Assembly: GCA_016931365.1 (NCBI GenBank)
Contig: JAFGEY010000400.1
Location: 1 to 17,136 of the forward strand
Reading direction: 5' to 3'
Length of the DNA: 17,136 nucleotides
Source of the DNA: Anaerolineae bacterium
GTDB lineage: Bacteria > Chloroflexota > Anaerolineae > JAFGEY01
The notes below the pieces were generated by a model. It saw only the letters and a list, made by a program, of their open reading frames with translations, was not told where the DNA came from and searched no databases. The position numbers were made by a program, and so were the translations under genes. The stretch's first letter is position 1. The number at the start of each line of letters is the position of its first letter. Below, in pieces: positions 6,794 through 14,374 of this stretch.

Positions 6794-8806
6794 TCAGTGT
6801 CCGTTCAAGACCAGACTTGTGCCTGCCGGCGCTGAATGTTCGTCGAGCACGCTCAGGTGCTGCATCGAACGCCATTCATACCATCCCACCACCACCTGAT
6901 CGGTATCCAGGTTGATGGCGGTAGCTAACACGTGCGCATCGAGGATCTGATCGCCGGGCTGCCACCATGTGGTTGGCAAATATCCCTGCCCGGGAAACCC
7001 GTCATCCTGAGCGACGGTTTGACCGCCGCGCACGACGTGCACGAAAACGGTGTAGTCTGTATCGATGGGTTGGCGCGCCTGCCAGCGCAGCGTCAGCCGC
7101 GTCTGGTCGGGTGCAACCGGCTCGACCTCCCATCCTGACAATTCGATATTTTGTTCAAAACGAGCAATAACTGTGCTATCAATCGTCTCAAGCCTGGTGG
7201 CTTGAAACGCCACATACAATCGTTTGGCCTCGACATCCAGATCGCCGCGCTCCAGCGGGCCAAGCCAGGCTGAAATCAGCGCCGGCCGCGGCCAGGTCTG
7301 CCGCACATAGCTCAGGTCTTCGTGCGGCCAGGCCAGCACCAGGACCTCGTTGGCGTCGACGAGCGGGTCGCGCCTCAAAATGGAAATCTGCCCCGGTGAG
7401 GCGACTAGAAAATTGACCGTGTGGCGGTCTTCCCACATTCGTGGGTGCAGGTACACCCGCCGGCCTGGGATCAACGCGCCCGTGGGTTCGACGATGCCCT
7501 CGCCCTGCCATCCCGTGCCCAGAAACCGGTTGATCTCGACGGCTTCTTGCACCTGGTCGGCCTCAAAAGCGTAGGCCAGTTCGGGATTTTGCCCGTGGCG
7601 CACGAAATAATCGGCAAAACTCCACACGCCGGAAACGAGCAGCACGAGCGCCACCAACAGCCAACCGATCCAGGCCCGGCTCCGGCGTTCGAGCGATGTG
7701 CGCCCCCACTCCAGACCAAACGCCGGAAACAGCGCCGCCGCCGGAAGCACGCCCACTGCGCGCAGAAAATGCGGGCAGTCTTCGGCCAGAATGGTGGGGA
7801 GCAGCATCACGGCCACCCAGATCGACGCCAATCCGGCGGCTTGATCCTTTCTGGCGCGAACCAGTGCCCAAACCACGCCCGCCATGAAAAAAAGGCCGAG
7901 CAGCGGGTCGAACAAAGGCCGCAGCGGGACGTTGTGCCGGGGGATAAAATCGCCGCGAACAAAAAACATTCCCGCCGCGCGCAGGACGTTGCCGGCCAGC
8001 GTACCCCATAGATCGCCGCCGTTGACTTGGGTATTCAGCACCGACACCTGCCCCGGCCGCAGCACAAAGGCATCCCAATGGGCGACGCCGTAAGCGAGCA
8101 GCGGCATCGCCACCAAAAGCGCCGCACAAGCCGGGACGACCAGCGGCCCGAACACTGCCTTGAGTGGTTTTCGATCCAACAGCCATTGGTAAAGGACGTA
8201 AATCAAGACTATAACGATGATAAATCGCGCCGCCGTATAGGTGTACAGAGACAGCCCAAACAACGCGCCGCCCAACGCGCGCCGCGCTCTGCACTGGGGC
8301 GTTCGTCCCTCTCTGGCCGGCCACCAGACCCACACGGCCAGTGCCAGCACCAGTGGCAGAGCGATCGCGCGCAGGCCGATCCGGCCCAGGTTCACCGGCC
8401 AGGGCAGCACGGCGATCAAAAAGGCGCTCCACAGGCCAATCCATTTGTTAAATAGCGTGCGGGTCATCAAAAAAGTCGCCGGGACGAGCAACGTGCCCAG
8501 AAAGGCAGCGACCAGCCGCACTGCGATCGGCGTGCGTCCCAAAAAAGCCATCGACAGGGCGATGCCGTACAAAAAAAGCGGCTCGCGGCCGTTGTTGGCG
8601 ACAAAAAAAATGGGCCGCACCCCCGCCAGGACGCGATACGCGTCCAAACCGTTAAAGGCTTCATCGTGATAAAGGCCAGGCGGGACTTGTCCGAGCTTGT
8701 AAAAGCGCACCATCGCGCCGAAAAGCGTCACCGCCAGTAGTATGGCCCACGTCACGGAGAAATGCCTTCTCCGGCGGGGTGTCGCCCCTTCTCCCTGTTC
8801 AATCAC
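6794..8806 (-). CDS. GT-C glycosyltransferase of the PMT/ArnT type with C-terminal beta-sandwich
   Basis: About 670 residues. After an Arg-rich cytoplasmic N-terminus comes a polytopic region (roughly ten helices up to about residue 405). Its first external loop carries GLYHDEAFNGLDA, the Asp-Glu pair (48-49) placed like the catalytic acid of GT39/GT83 enzymes, followed by NNGREPLFLY. Such enzymes transfer sugar from a polyprenyl-phosphate donor to an acceptor outside the membrane. The C-terminal part (about 548-665) is a beta-sandwich with DTDYTVFVHV and WWQPGDQILDAH, closely like the last module of the 1039-residue protein in the same operon. The start is uncertain: the frame opens at TTG 8827, but that lies inside the promoter. 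GTG 8806 would sit at or next to the transcription start (leaderless); GTG 8755, just before the first helix and 9 bases after GGAGAAGG, is the alternative. First gene of the operon; donor and acceptor are unknown. Confidence 0.8.
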   Translation of the reverse strand: MIEQGEGATPRRRRHFSVTWAILLAVTLFGAMVRFYKLGQVPPGLYHDEAFNGLDAYRVLAGVRPIFFVANNGREPLFLYGIALSMAFLGRTPIAVRLVAAFLGTLLVPATFLMTRTLFNKWIGLWSAFLIAVLPWPVNLGRIGLRAIALPLVLALAVWVWWPAREGRTPQCRARRALGGALFGLSLYTYTAARFIIVIVLIYVLYQWLLDRKPLKAVFGPLVVPACAALLVAMPLLAYGVAHWDAFVLRPGQVSVLNTQVNGGDLWGTLAGNVLRAAGMFFVRGDFIPRHNVPLRPLFDPLLGLFFMAGVVWALVRARKDQAAGLASIWVAVMLLPTILAEDCPHFLRAVGVLPAAALFPAFGLEWGRTSLERRSRAWIGWLLVALVLLVSGVWSFADYFVRHGQNPELAYAFEADQVQEAVEINRFLGTGWQGEGIVEPTGALIPGRRVYLHPRMWEDRHTVNFLVASPGQISILRRDPLVDANEVLVLAWPHEDLSYVRQTWPRPALISAWLGPLERGDLDVEAKRLYVAFQATRLETIDSTVIARFEQNIELSGWEVEPVAPDQTRLTLRWQARQPIDTDYTVFVHVVRGGQTVAQDDGFPGQGYLPTTWWQPGDQILDAHVLATAINLDTDQVVVGWYEWRSMQHLSVLDEHSAPAGTSLVLNGH
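8756..8794. repeat. Two short hairpins and repeated GGAGAAGG at the 5' end of the PMT-like mRNA
   Basis: Read on the minus strand, GGGG-CGACA-CCCC (complement of 8776-8788) and GGAGAA-GGCAT-TTCTCC (complement of 8756-8772) are perfect small stems lying within about 50 bases of the predicted transcription start. GGAGAAGG occurs twice. The second copy is a good ribosome binding site for GTG 8755 and is sequestered in the second stem. Confidence 0.5.
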
Positions 8807-8813
8807 GGAGGCG

Positions 8814-8843
8814 ATTATAGCACACAAGTCGGATAAATGTCAA
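8814..8843 (-). promoter_or_regulatory. Near-consensus sigma70-type promoter for the minus-strand operon
   Basis: On the minus strand TTGACA (complement of 8838-8843) is followed after 18 bases by TATAAT (complement of 8814-8819). Both hexamers match the consensus exactly. The expected start of transcription is about 8807, immediately before the GTG at 8806. This promoter would drive the PMT-like, surface protein and 1039-residue membrane protein genes. Confidence 0.78.
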
Positions 8844-8857
8844 AGAGAAAACAAGGC

Positions 8858-8886
8858 TTGGTCAAAGGCTCGAACTGTGATACAAT
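8858..8886 (+). promoter_or_regulatory. Probable extended -10 promoter for the plus-strand operon
   Basis: TGATACAAT supplies an extended -10 with TACAAT at 8881-8886. TTGGTC at 8858-8863 is a weak -35 at 17-base spacing. The first gene starts at 8922 with AGGTG 5-6 bases before its ATG. The promoter lies back to back with the stronger minus-strand promoter, with 14 bases between their -35 elements. Confidence 0.55.
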
Positions 8887-8921
8887 GAAAATCGATTGAT
8901 TTCAAATCCAACAGGTGTGCA

Positions 8922-10475
8922 ATGATCGACAAATCGGAATGGCGCTGGGCGATTTCCTGGGCGCTTGTGCTGGCCCTTTTGGTCTCACTGCCCTACCTGA
9001 TCGCCTGGATCGCCACACCAGATGGCCTGGTTTACACCGGCTTTTTATCCAACCCCACCGACGGCCACACTTACCTGGCCAAGATGCGACAGGGCCTGGA
9101 CGGCGCGTGGCTGGTGCGCCTGCCCTACACCGCCGAACCGCACCGCGCCGAGTTTTTGCTCACCTATTACCTCTTTCTCGGCCACGTCGCCCGCTGGACG
9201 CACTTGCCGCTCATCCTCGTCTATCATCTCGCGCGGGCGATCAACAGCGTTGCGCTCTTGATCGCACTTTATTATGCGATAAGCCAGTTTACGGACATAT
9301 TTGAAAGCCGAAAAACCGCCTTTTGGCTCGCTGCCCTGGGCAGCGGATTCGGCTGGCTGGCCGGACTGCTGGGCGGACTGACCGCCGATCTGTGGGTGCC
9401 CGAAGGGTACGTGTTGTACAGCATGTGGGTCAACCCGCACTTTCCACTGGCCATCGCGTTGACCCTGCTCCTCGTCGCCTGGAGCGTGACGCCCTGGGAG
9501 GCCCGCACGCCCGCCTGGTCACAGATCGTACGGCTGGCGGCGGCAACGGCATTGTTGAGCATCGCGCAGCCCTTCTGCCTGATTCCCCTCGGTGCGGCGC
9601 TGGCCCTTTATGCGTTGGTTCGCTGGGTACAGGATCGCCAGTTGCCCTGGCCCTTGATCGTCTCCGGCGCAGCGATCGGGCTGACCGGCCTGCCCTTTGC
9701 CGTCAACGCCTACCTCGCCAGCACGCGCAACGCGACCTTTGCCGCCTGGTCGGCACAAAACCAGACCCCATCGCCGCCGCTGTGGAACCTGCTACTCAGC
9801 TACGGCCCGCTGCTGATCCTGGCCCTGCCCGGCGCGTGGATCGCCTCTAAACGGCGGCGCAGTTCTAATGTTTTTCTCTTAATCTGGACGTTGAGTACCT
9901 TTTTTCTACTCTACCTTCCGTTCAATCTGCAACGACGCCTGATGGTGGGGCTGAGCGTGCCGCTGGGCATCCTAGCGGCCGTCGGCTATGAGGCGCTTGC
10001 GGGCAAACTCCGCCTGCCCAACAAGGTACATCTGCCCCGATTGGCGGTCTATGCCGCCATCGGCCTGACCCAGATTTTCGTGATCGCCATCTCGCTGCTC
10101 AGCGCGCTGGGCGGACACCCCGAACTCTACTTCACCCAGGACGAGTGGGCGGCCCTGCGGTGGATCGACGCCCAAACCGCGCCCGACGCACTGATCGTTG
10201 CCGCGCCGCAGAGCGGGCTGTACATCCCTGCGTGGACAGGGCGGCGCGTCTTTTACGGGCATCCCTTTGAAACCGCCCGCGCCGACCAGCGCATGGCTCA
10301 GGTGCTGGCTTTTTTCCAGCAGGGCGATCGCTCGCTGCTGCAAGAGTCCCCCAATTACGCCTTCGTCGGCCCACGCGAGCGCGCGCTAAACCCCGGCTGG
10401 CAGCCCGATCCGGGCTGGACGGTCGTCTTTGAACAGGACACCGTCACCCTCTATGCTCTCGGAGCGACGCCGTGA
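8922..10475 (+). CDS. GT-C-like multi-pass membrane protein (paralogue A)
   Basis: A 517-residue polytopic membrane protein. After the first helix (about 10-30) the external loop contains NPTDGHTYLAKMRQGLDGAW (44-63), with Asp47 placed like the acidic catalytic residue of GT-C glycosyltransferases, then PYTAEPHRAEF. About ten further hydrophobic helices follow up to roughly residue 395. The remainder is a soluble C-terminal domain ending in VGPRERALNPGW (about 482-493). I cannot assign it to a named family with confidence; GT-C-like is inferred from topology, loop-one Asp and context. It is clearly paralogous to the protein encoded at 12761-14374. ATG 8922 has AGGTG upstream. It is the first gene of the plus-strand operon, and its last four bases GTGA overlap the GTG start of the YfhO-like gene, which implies translational coupling. 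Confidence 0.78.
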   Translation: MIDKSEWRWAISWALVLALLVSLPYLIAWIATPDGLVYTGFLSNPTDGHTYLAKMRQGLDGAWLVRLPYTAEPHRAEFLLTYYLFLGHVARWTHLPLILVYHLARAINSVALLIALYYAISQFTDIFESRKTAFWLAALGSGFGWLAGLLGGLTADLWVPEGYVLYSMWVNPHFPLAIALTLLLVAWSVTPWEARTPAWSQIVRLAAATALLSIAQPFCLIPLGAALALYALVRWVQDRQLPWPLIVSGAAIGLTGLPFAVNAYLASTRNATFAAWSAQNQTPSPPLWNLLLSYGPLLILALPGAWIASKRRRSSNVFLLIWTLSTFFLLYLPFNLQRRLMVGLSVPLGILAAVGYEALAGKLRLPNKVHLPRLAVYAAIGLTQIFVIAISLLSALGGHPELYFTQDEWAALRWIDAQTAPDALIVAAPQSGLYIPAWTGRRVFYGHPFETARADQRMAQVLAFFQQGDRSLLQESPNYAFVGPRERALNPGWQPDPGWTVVFEQDTVTLYALGATP

Positions 10476-12757
10476 CTGGACAAAACCGCTTGACCAAACA
10501 CGATGCCCTCTGTCTGGGCGCGCTGCTGCTCGTCGCCGCGCTCTTTTTCTGGCCGGCCTGGCTCCAGCCGGACAGCTTTTGGTATCCCCCCGGCTCCGAG
10601 TTCAGCGACATCACCTACACGCACTGGCCAAAGATGCAGTACGTCCAGCAGACCTGGCGCGAGCACGGGCAAATCCCGCTGTGGATGACGCTGGTCATCG
10701 GCGGCACGCCCTTTGTCGGCAACCCGCTGGCAGCCTATTTTTACCCGCTCAACTGGCTCTTTTTGTTTCTGCCGGTCACGTTTACCTTTCACCTGATCTT
10801 TGCCCTGCAAGTCTTTCTTGCTGGCGCGATGGCCTACGGCCTGCTGCGCTGGAGCTATCGACAGACACCTTTTGCAGCCCTGGTCGGCGGGCTGTGCTAT
10901 ATGCTCTCGCCCAAGCTGATGGCCCACGTTGGCACCGGGCACGTCGGCTGGAGCCAGGCCTACACCTGGCTGCCGCTGACCCTGTGGCTGCTGCGACACG
11001 CTCTTGAGCGCGACGCATTGGGAAGACCAGGTGCTCGCCGCGCGGCGTGGTGTGGCGCGTCGATTGCGCTGACCTATTTTGCCGACCCGCGCGTGATGTT
11101 TTACAGCGTGCTCCTGCACGCCGGGTATGCCCTCTATCGGCTGGCCGGCCTGTGGCGCATTCAAGGGTTTAAATCGATGCTTGGCGTTGCGCTGAGATTG
11201 ACGGCGCTGCCCCTGGCCTTTGTCCTGATCGGCGCGGCGCAGATGCTGCCCACCGCCGAGTTGATGTCGATGTCCACACGCGCCGAGCTGACCCTGGATC
11301 AGGCCGGCGTTTACTCGCTGCCCTGGCACTACCTGATCGGCTTTTTGCTCTCCGACCGGGGAGGTTTTCACGAGTGGATGACCTACCTCGGCCTGCTGCC
11401 GCTTGGGTTGGCCCTGCTGGCCCTGCTGCGACGCAAGACGGAGGATCGCTGGTTCTGGTTGGGCGCGGCAATCGCCATCTTGTTTTACGGCAGCGGCGTC
11501 AACGGGCCGCTTTATCCCTTGCTCTTTCGCCTGCTGCCCGGCCTGGGCTGGGTGCGCGTGCCCTCGCGCGTCCTGATGCTGCTTCCTTTGGTCGGCAGCG
11601 CGCTCGCCGGGCTGGGCGTCGACGCGCTGCTCAGTCCCTGGTCGGAGTGGGCGCGGTGCCGGGCCACATTGATCGCCTTGGGCGGCGCATTGATCTGCCT
11701 CGGCGCGGGCGTTGGCCTGGCGTTGATTGTCGGGCCATCGCTTCCGACCTCGGTCTGGGTTTTTGCGACGGTCGGCATGGCGACGATGGCCCTGCTCTTG
11801 CTCGCCGCGCACGGGCTGCTGCCGCAGTGGGCGCTCAAAACGACGGTGGTCGCACTGATCCTGGTCGATCTATGGTCGATGGGCCGCAGCGCGATGGAAC
11901 TGCGCTCGTTTGACGAGATCATGGGTGAGCGCGCCAACGTCGCTGCGTACCTGGCGGCTCAGGAGAGCCGCTTTCGCGTCTGCTCGCCGAGCTACAGCAT
12001 CCCCCACCACGTCGGGGCCAGGTACGAGATCGAGCAACTGGATGGCATCGAACCGTCGCACACCTGGTGGCTGGCCGATTTTATGGCCCTCGCCGGGGGC
12101 TATGAACTGGACGGCTATGCGGTGACCATCCCCGCCTTTCCTACCGAGTCGGATGTGCGTACCGTGATGCGCGACGCCGTGCCCAGCGCTGCCCTGCTGG
12201 GCCTGATGAACGGCCGCTACATCGCCGCCGATTTCCCGATCGACGCGCCCGGCTGGACCCTGGAAACCCAATTTGCGCCGGTCTACCTCTACCGCAACGA
12301 ACAGGCGATGCCCCGCGCGTTCACCGTCGCCCGCGCCGAGACTGTCCCCAGCTGGCCCGAGGCTCAGGCCCGGCTGGCAGCCGGTTTCGATCCGACCCAG
12401 GCCGCTCTGGTGGAAAGCGACCGTCCGCTCGACGGCCGGCCGGGCTACCGCGAGGCCGAAATCGCCACTTTTTTGCCCAATCGCATCGTGGTCGAAGCAC
12501 AGGTGGACGTTCCATCGCTGCTCGTGCTCGCCGAGGTGTGGTATCCCGGCTGGCAGGCCCGCATCGATGGGGTCAGACAGCCTATCTACCGCACCTACGG
12601 CCTGATGCGCGGCATCTACCTGGATCAGGGTGCGCACCGGGTCGAACTGATCTACAGCCCGACCTCACTGTGGATCGGCCTGGCGGTCAGCGTCGTGTCT
12701 ATACTCGGCCTGATCGCGGCGAGCGCGATCAAGCGCACCAACCCTCCCGGAGGTTAA
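10472..12757 (+). CDS. YfhO-like membrane protein (paralogue B)
   Basis: A 761-residue protein of the YfhO-like family, polytopic membrane proteins that in Gram-positives add sugars to surface polymers from a polyprenyl-phosphate donor. Evidence: the loop-one pattern SDITYTHWPKM with Asp46 (45-55), GQIPLWMTLVIGGTPFVGNPLAAYFYPLNW (66-95), many helices, and the C-terminal domain with VWYPGWQARIDG (about 689-700) followed by GAHRVELIYSP and a final helix. It starts with GTG overlapping the previous stop in GTGA, with GGAG upstream. The C-terminal TNPPGG is encoded by the left arm of a palindromic repeat that continues into the next gene's start. It is paralogous in architecture to the gene at 14340-16760. 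Family is secure; the transferred sugar and acceptor are unknown. Confidence 0.85.
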   Translation: MTGQNRLTKHDALCLGALLLVAALFFWPAWLQPDSFWYPPGSEFSDITYTHWPKMQYVQQTWREHGQIPLWMTLVIGGTPFVGNPLAAYFYPLNWLFLFLPVTFTFHLIFALQVFLAGAMAYGLLRWSYRQTPFAALVGGLCYMLSPKLMAHVGTGHVGWSQAYTWLPLTLWLLRHALERDALGRPGARRAAWCGASIALTYFADPRVMFYSVLLHAGYALYRLAGLWRIQGFKSMLGVALRLTALPLAFVLIGAAQMLPTAELMSMSTRAELTLDQAGVYSLPWHYLIGFLLSDRGGFHEWMTYLGLLPLGLALLALLRRKTEDRWFWLGAAIAILFYGSGVNGPLYPLLFRLLPGLGWVRVPSRVLMLLPLVGSALAGLGVDALLSPWSEWARCRATLIALGGALICLGAGVGLALIVGPSLPTSVWVFATVGMATMALLLLAAHGLLPQWALKTTVVALILVDLWSMGRSAMELRSFDEIMGERANVAAYLAAQESRFRVCSPSYSIPHHVGARYEIEQLDGIEPSHTWWLADFMALAGGYELDGYAVTIPAFPTESDVRTVMRDAVPSAALLGLMNGRYIAADFPIDAPGWTLETQFAPVYLYRNEQAMPRAFTVARAETVPSWPEAQARLAAGFDPTQAALVESDRPLDGRPGYREAEIATFLPNRIVVEAQVDVPSLLVLAEVWYPGWQARIDGVRQPIYRTYGLMRGIYLDQGAHRVELIYSPTSLWIGLAVSVVSILGLIAASAIKRTNPPGG

Positions 12758-12789
12758 ATTATGCAAGGTCGTACAACCTCCGGGAGGGT
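12741..12789. repeat. Perfect 15-bp inverted repeat spanning a stop/start junction and the ribosome binding site
   Basis: ACCCTCCCGGAGGTT (12741-12755) and AACCTCCGGGAGGGT (12775-12789) are perfect complements separated by 19 bases. The left arm contains the GGAGG ribosome binding site of the downstream gene; the stop TAA of the upstream gene straddles its end (12755-12757). The loop holds the ATG (12761) of the downstream gene. Each arm is also a near-palindrome with a single central base. In mRNA the stem would hide the ribosome binding site unless a ribosome finishing the upstream gene opens it. Confidence 0.82.
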
Positions 12790-14374
12790 AAACGCCGTCA
12801 GCCGCGACGAGTGGGTGTGGGTTGCACTTTGGAGTGCAGCCCTTTTGTTCGTCACATCGATTCCCTACCTGCTTGGCTGCGCGATCTCTACCCCCGAACA
12901 GCGATTCAGCGGCTTTGTTTATAACATTCAAGATATAAATACATATATAAACAATATTCGCCAGGGCATGCGCGGCGAATGGCTATACCACATTTTCTAC
13001 ACAACAGAACCACATCAAGGCGCGCTGCTGTTTCCCTTTCATTTGGCATTGGGCCACCTTGCACGGCAGCTCAACGTGACACCCGAGTGGATCTATCACC
13101 TTGCCCGGCTGGCGTGCGGCGGATTTGTATTGGCCGTTGCATACAGATTTGTAGCCGCCTTTACCCGGCGACCGGCGATGCGCAAACTGGCTTTTTTGCT
13201 GATCGCCTGGTCAGGTGGACTGGGTTGGCTGATCACCCTGACCGGCGGCGGAGAATGGCTGGGCTTTTTCCAGCCGCTCGATCTGATCCTGCCCGAAGGA
13301 TTTACCTTTCTGAGCATATACGCGTTGCCCCACCTTGCACTGGCACAAGCACTGCTGCTGTTGTTCCTGTTGGACGCCATCAAAGCGATCCAGACGACAC
13401 GCATGGTCCCGACGTGGCGCGCAGGACTGATTGGGTTGGCGATAACCCTGCTGGTTCCCTTTTACGCCCTGGTGCTATGGACAATCATGTGGGTTTACGG
13501 CATCATCGTTATTATAAAACAGCGCCGATGCGCATGGCGCATCATCAGCACAATGTTTATCATCTCTGTGCTTCCGTTGCCCGTCGTCCTCTATACGGTA
13601 TGGCTCTTTACCACCGACCCGATCTATGCGGCCTGGATGGCTCAAAACCAAGCCTTTTCGCCACACCCGCTGCACTATGCCGCCGCCTATGGGCCCGTCG
13701 CTTTGCCCGCATTGATCGGTCTGATCCGCACGGTCAAGCGCCGACGTGGATCCTGGTTATTTTTGCTTGGCTGGGTCTGCATCGTGCCCGTGCTGGTTTA
13801 CCTGCCTTTTGTGTCTCAACGACGGTTCGTCGTCGGCGTACAGGTGCCGCTGTGCATCCTGGCCGCCGAAGGGATTATCGCCATAGCGCGGCGGCTCAAG
13901 TCATCGCTACGAAGGGGGGCACTGACCTTAACCGTCGTTGCCATGTCACTCACCCCGCTTTTACTGATCGCCGGCAGCAGTCTGCTTGTACTTGCACGTC
14001 CTGAGCCAATCTTTCACGCTCAGGACGAACTGGATGCATTATACTGGTTGTCTCAAAATACGCTGCCGCAAGAGAGCGTTCTGTGCACTTATGATACGGG
14101 TAATTACATCCCGGCTCAAGCTGGCAATCGTGTATTTCTGGGGCGCGGTCCGGAGACGGTGCGCGCCGATGAAAAACGGGCGCTGGTGGCCCGCTTTTTC
14201 GATGCGCAGATCGGCGATGAATGGCGTCGATCTCTGCTGCGCGAATACGGCATCGCCTATGTGCTGATCGGCCCGCGCGAGCGCGCCCTGGGCGCGTTCG
14301 ATCCGGCGTCGGCTCCCTATTTATGGCTAGTTTACGAGAATGAGTCTTATGTCATCTATCAATTCATCCAATGA
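12761..14374 (+). CDS. GT-C-like multi-pass membrane protein (paralogue A')
   Basis: A 537-residue polytopic protein paralogous to the one at 8922-10475. Shared features in order are DEWVWVALWSAALL at the first helix (compare SEWRWAISWALVL), YNIQDINTYINNIRQGMRGEW (54-74) with Asp58 aligned to Asp47 of the paralogue, FYTTEPH, GLGWL, and the C-terminal IGPRERALG (503-511). The first 14 residues, MQGRTTSGRVNAVS, have no counterpart in the paralogue and are largely encoded by the palindromic repeat at 12741-12789. No other good start codon lies between the repeat and the conserved region, so ATG 12761 with GGAGG 7 bases upstream is kept. Bases around 12917-12960 are unusually AT-rich for the window. 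The gene starts 3 bases after the preceding stop and overlaps the next gene by 35 bases. Function in surface glycosylation is inferred. Confidence 0.78.
   Translation: MQGRTTSGRVNAVSRDEWVWVALWSAALLFVTSIPYLLGCAISTPEQRFSGFVYNIQDINTYINNIRQGMRGEWLYHIFYTTEPHQGALLFPFHLALGHLARQLNVTPEWIYHLARLACGGFVLAVAYRFVAAFTRRPAMRKLAFLLIAWSGGLGWLITLTGGGEWLGFFQPLDLILPEGFTFLSIYALPHLALAQALLLLFLLDAIKAIQTTRMVPTWRAGLIGLAITLLVPFYALVLWTIMWVYGIIVIIKQRRCAWRIISTMFIISVLPLPVVLYTVWLFTTDPIYAAWMAQNQAFSPHPLHYAAAYGPVALPALIGLIRTVKRRRGSWLFLLGWVCIVPVLVYLPFVSQRRFVVGVQVPLCILAAEGIIAIARRLKSSLRRGALTLTVVAMSLTPLLLIAGSSLLVLARPEPIFHAQDELDALYWLSQNTLPQESVLCTYDTGNYIPAQAGNRVFLGRGPETVRADEKRALVARFFDAQIGDEWRRSLLREYGIAYVLIGPRERALGAFDPASAPYLWLVYENESYVIYQFIQ

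Noticed and set aside
6723..6875. Longer 492-residue version of the surface protein
   Set aside because: It would overlap the end of the upstream gene and bury the signal peptide behind 51 residues; GGGAGGT supports the ATG at 6722.
10401..10417. 7-bp hairpin CAGCCCG-ATC-CGGGCTG near the end of a GT-C-like gene
   Set aside because: It comes from codons of the local NPGWQPDPGW duplication, lies well inside the gene and has no T-run.
10451..11812. 453-residue open frame on the minus strand
   Set aside because: It is antisense to the YfhO-like gene, is dominated by Gln, Arg, Gly and Ala with no domain pattern, and has no ribosome binding site context.
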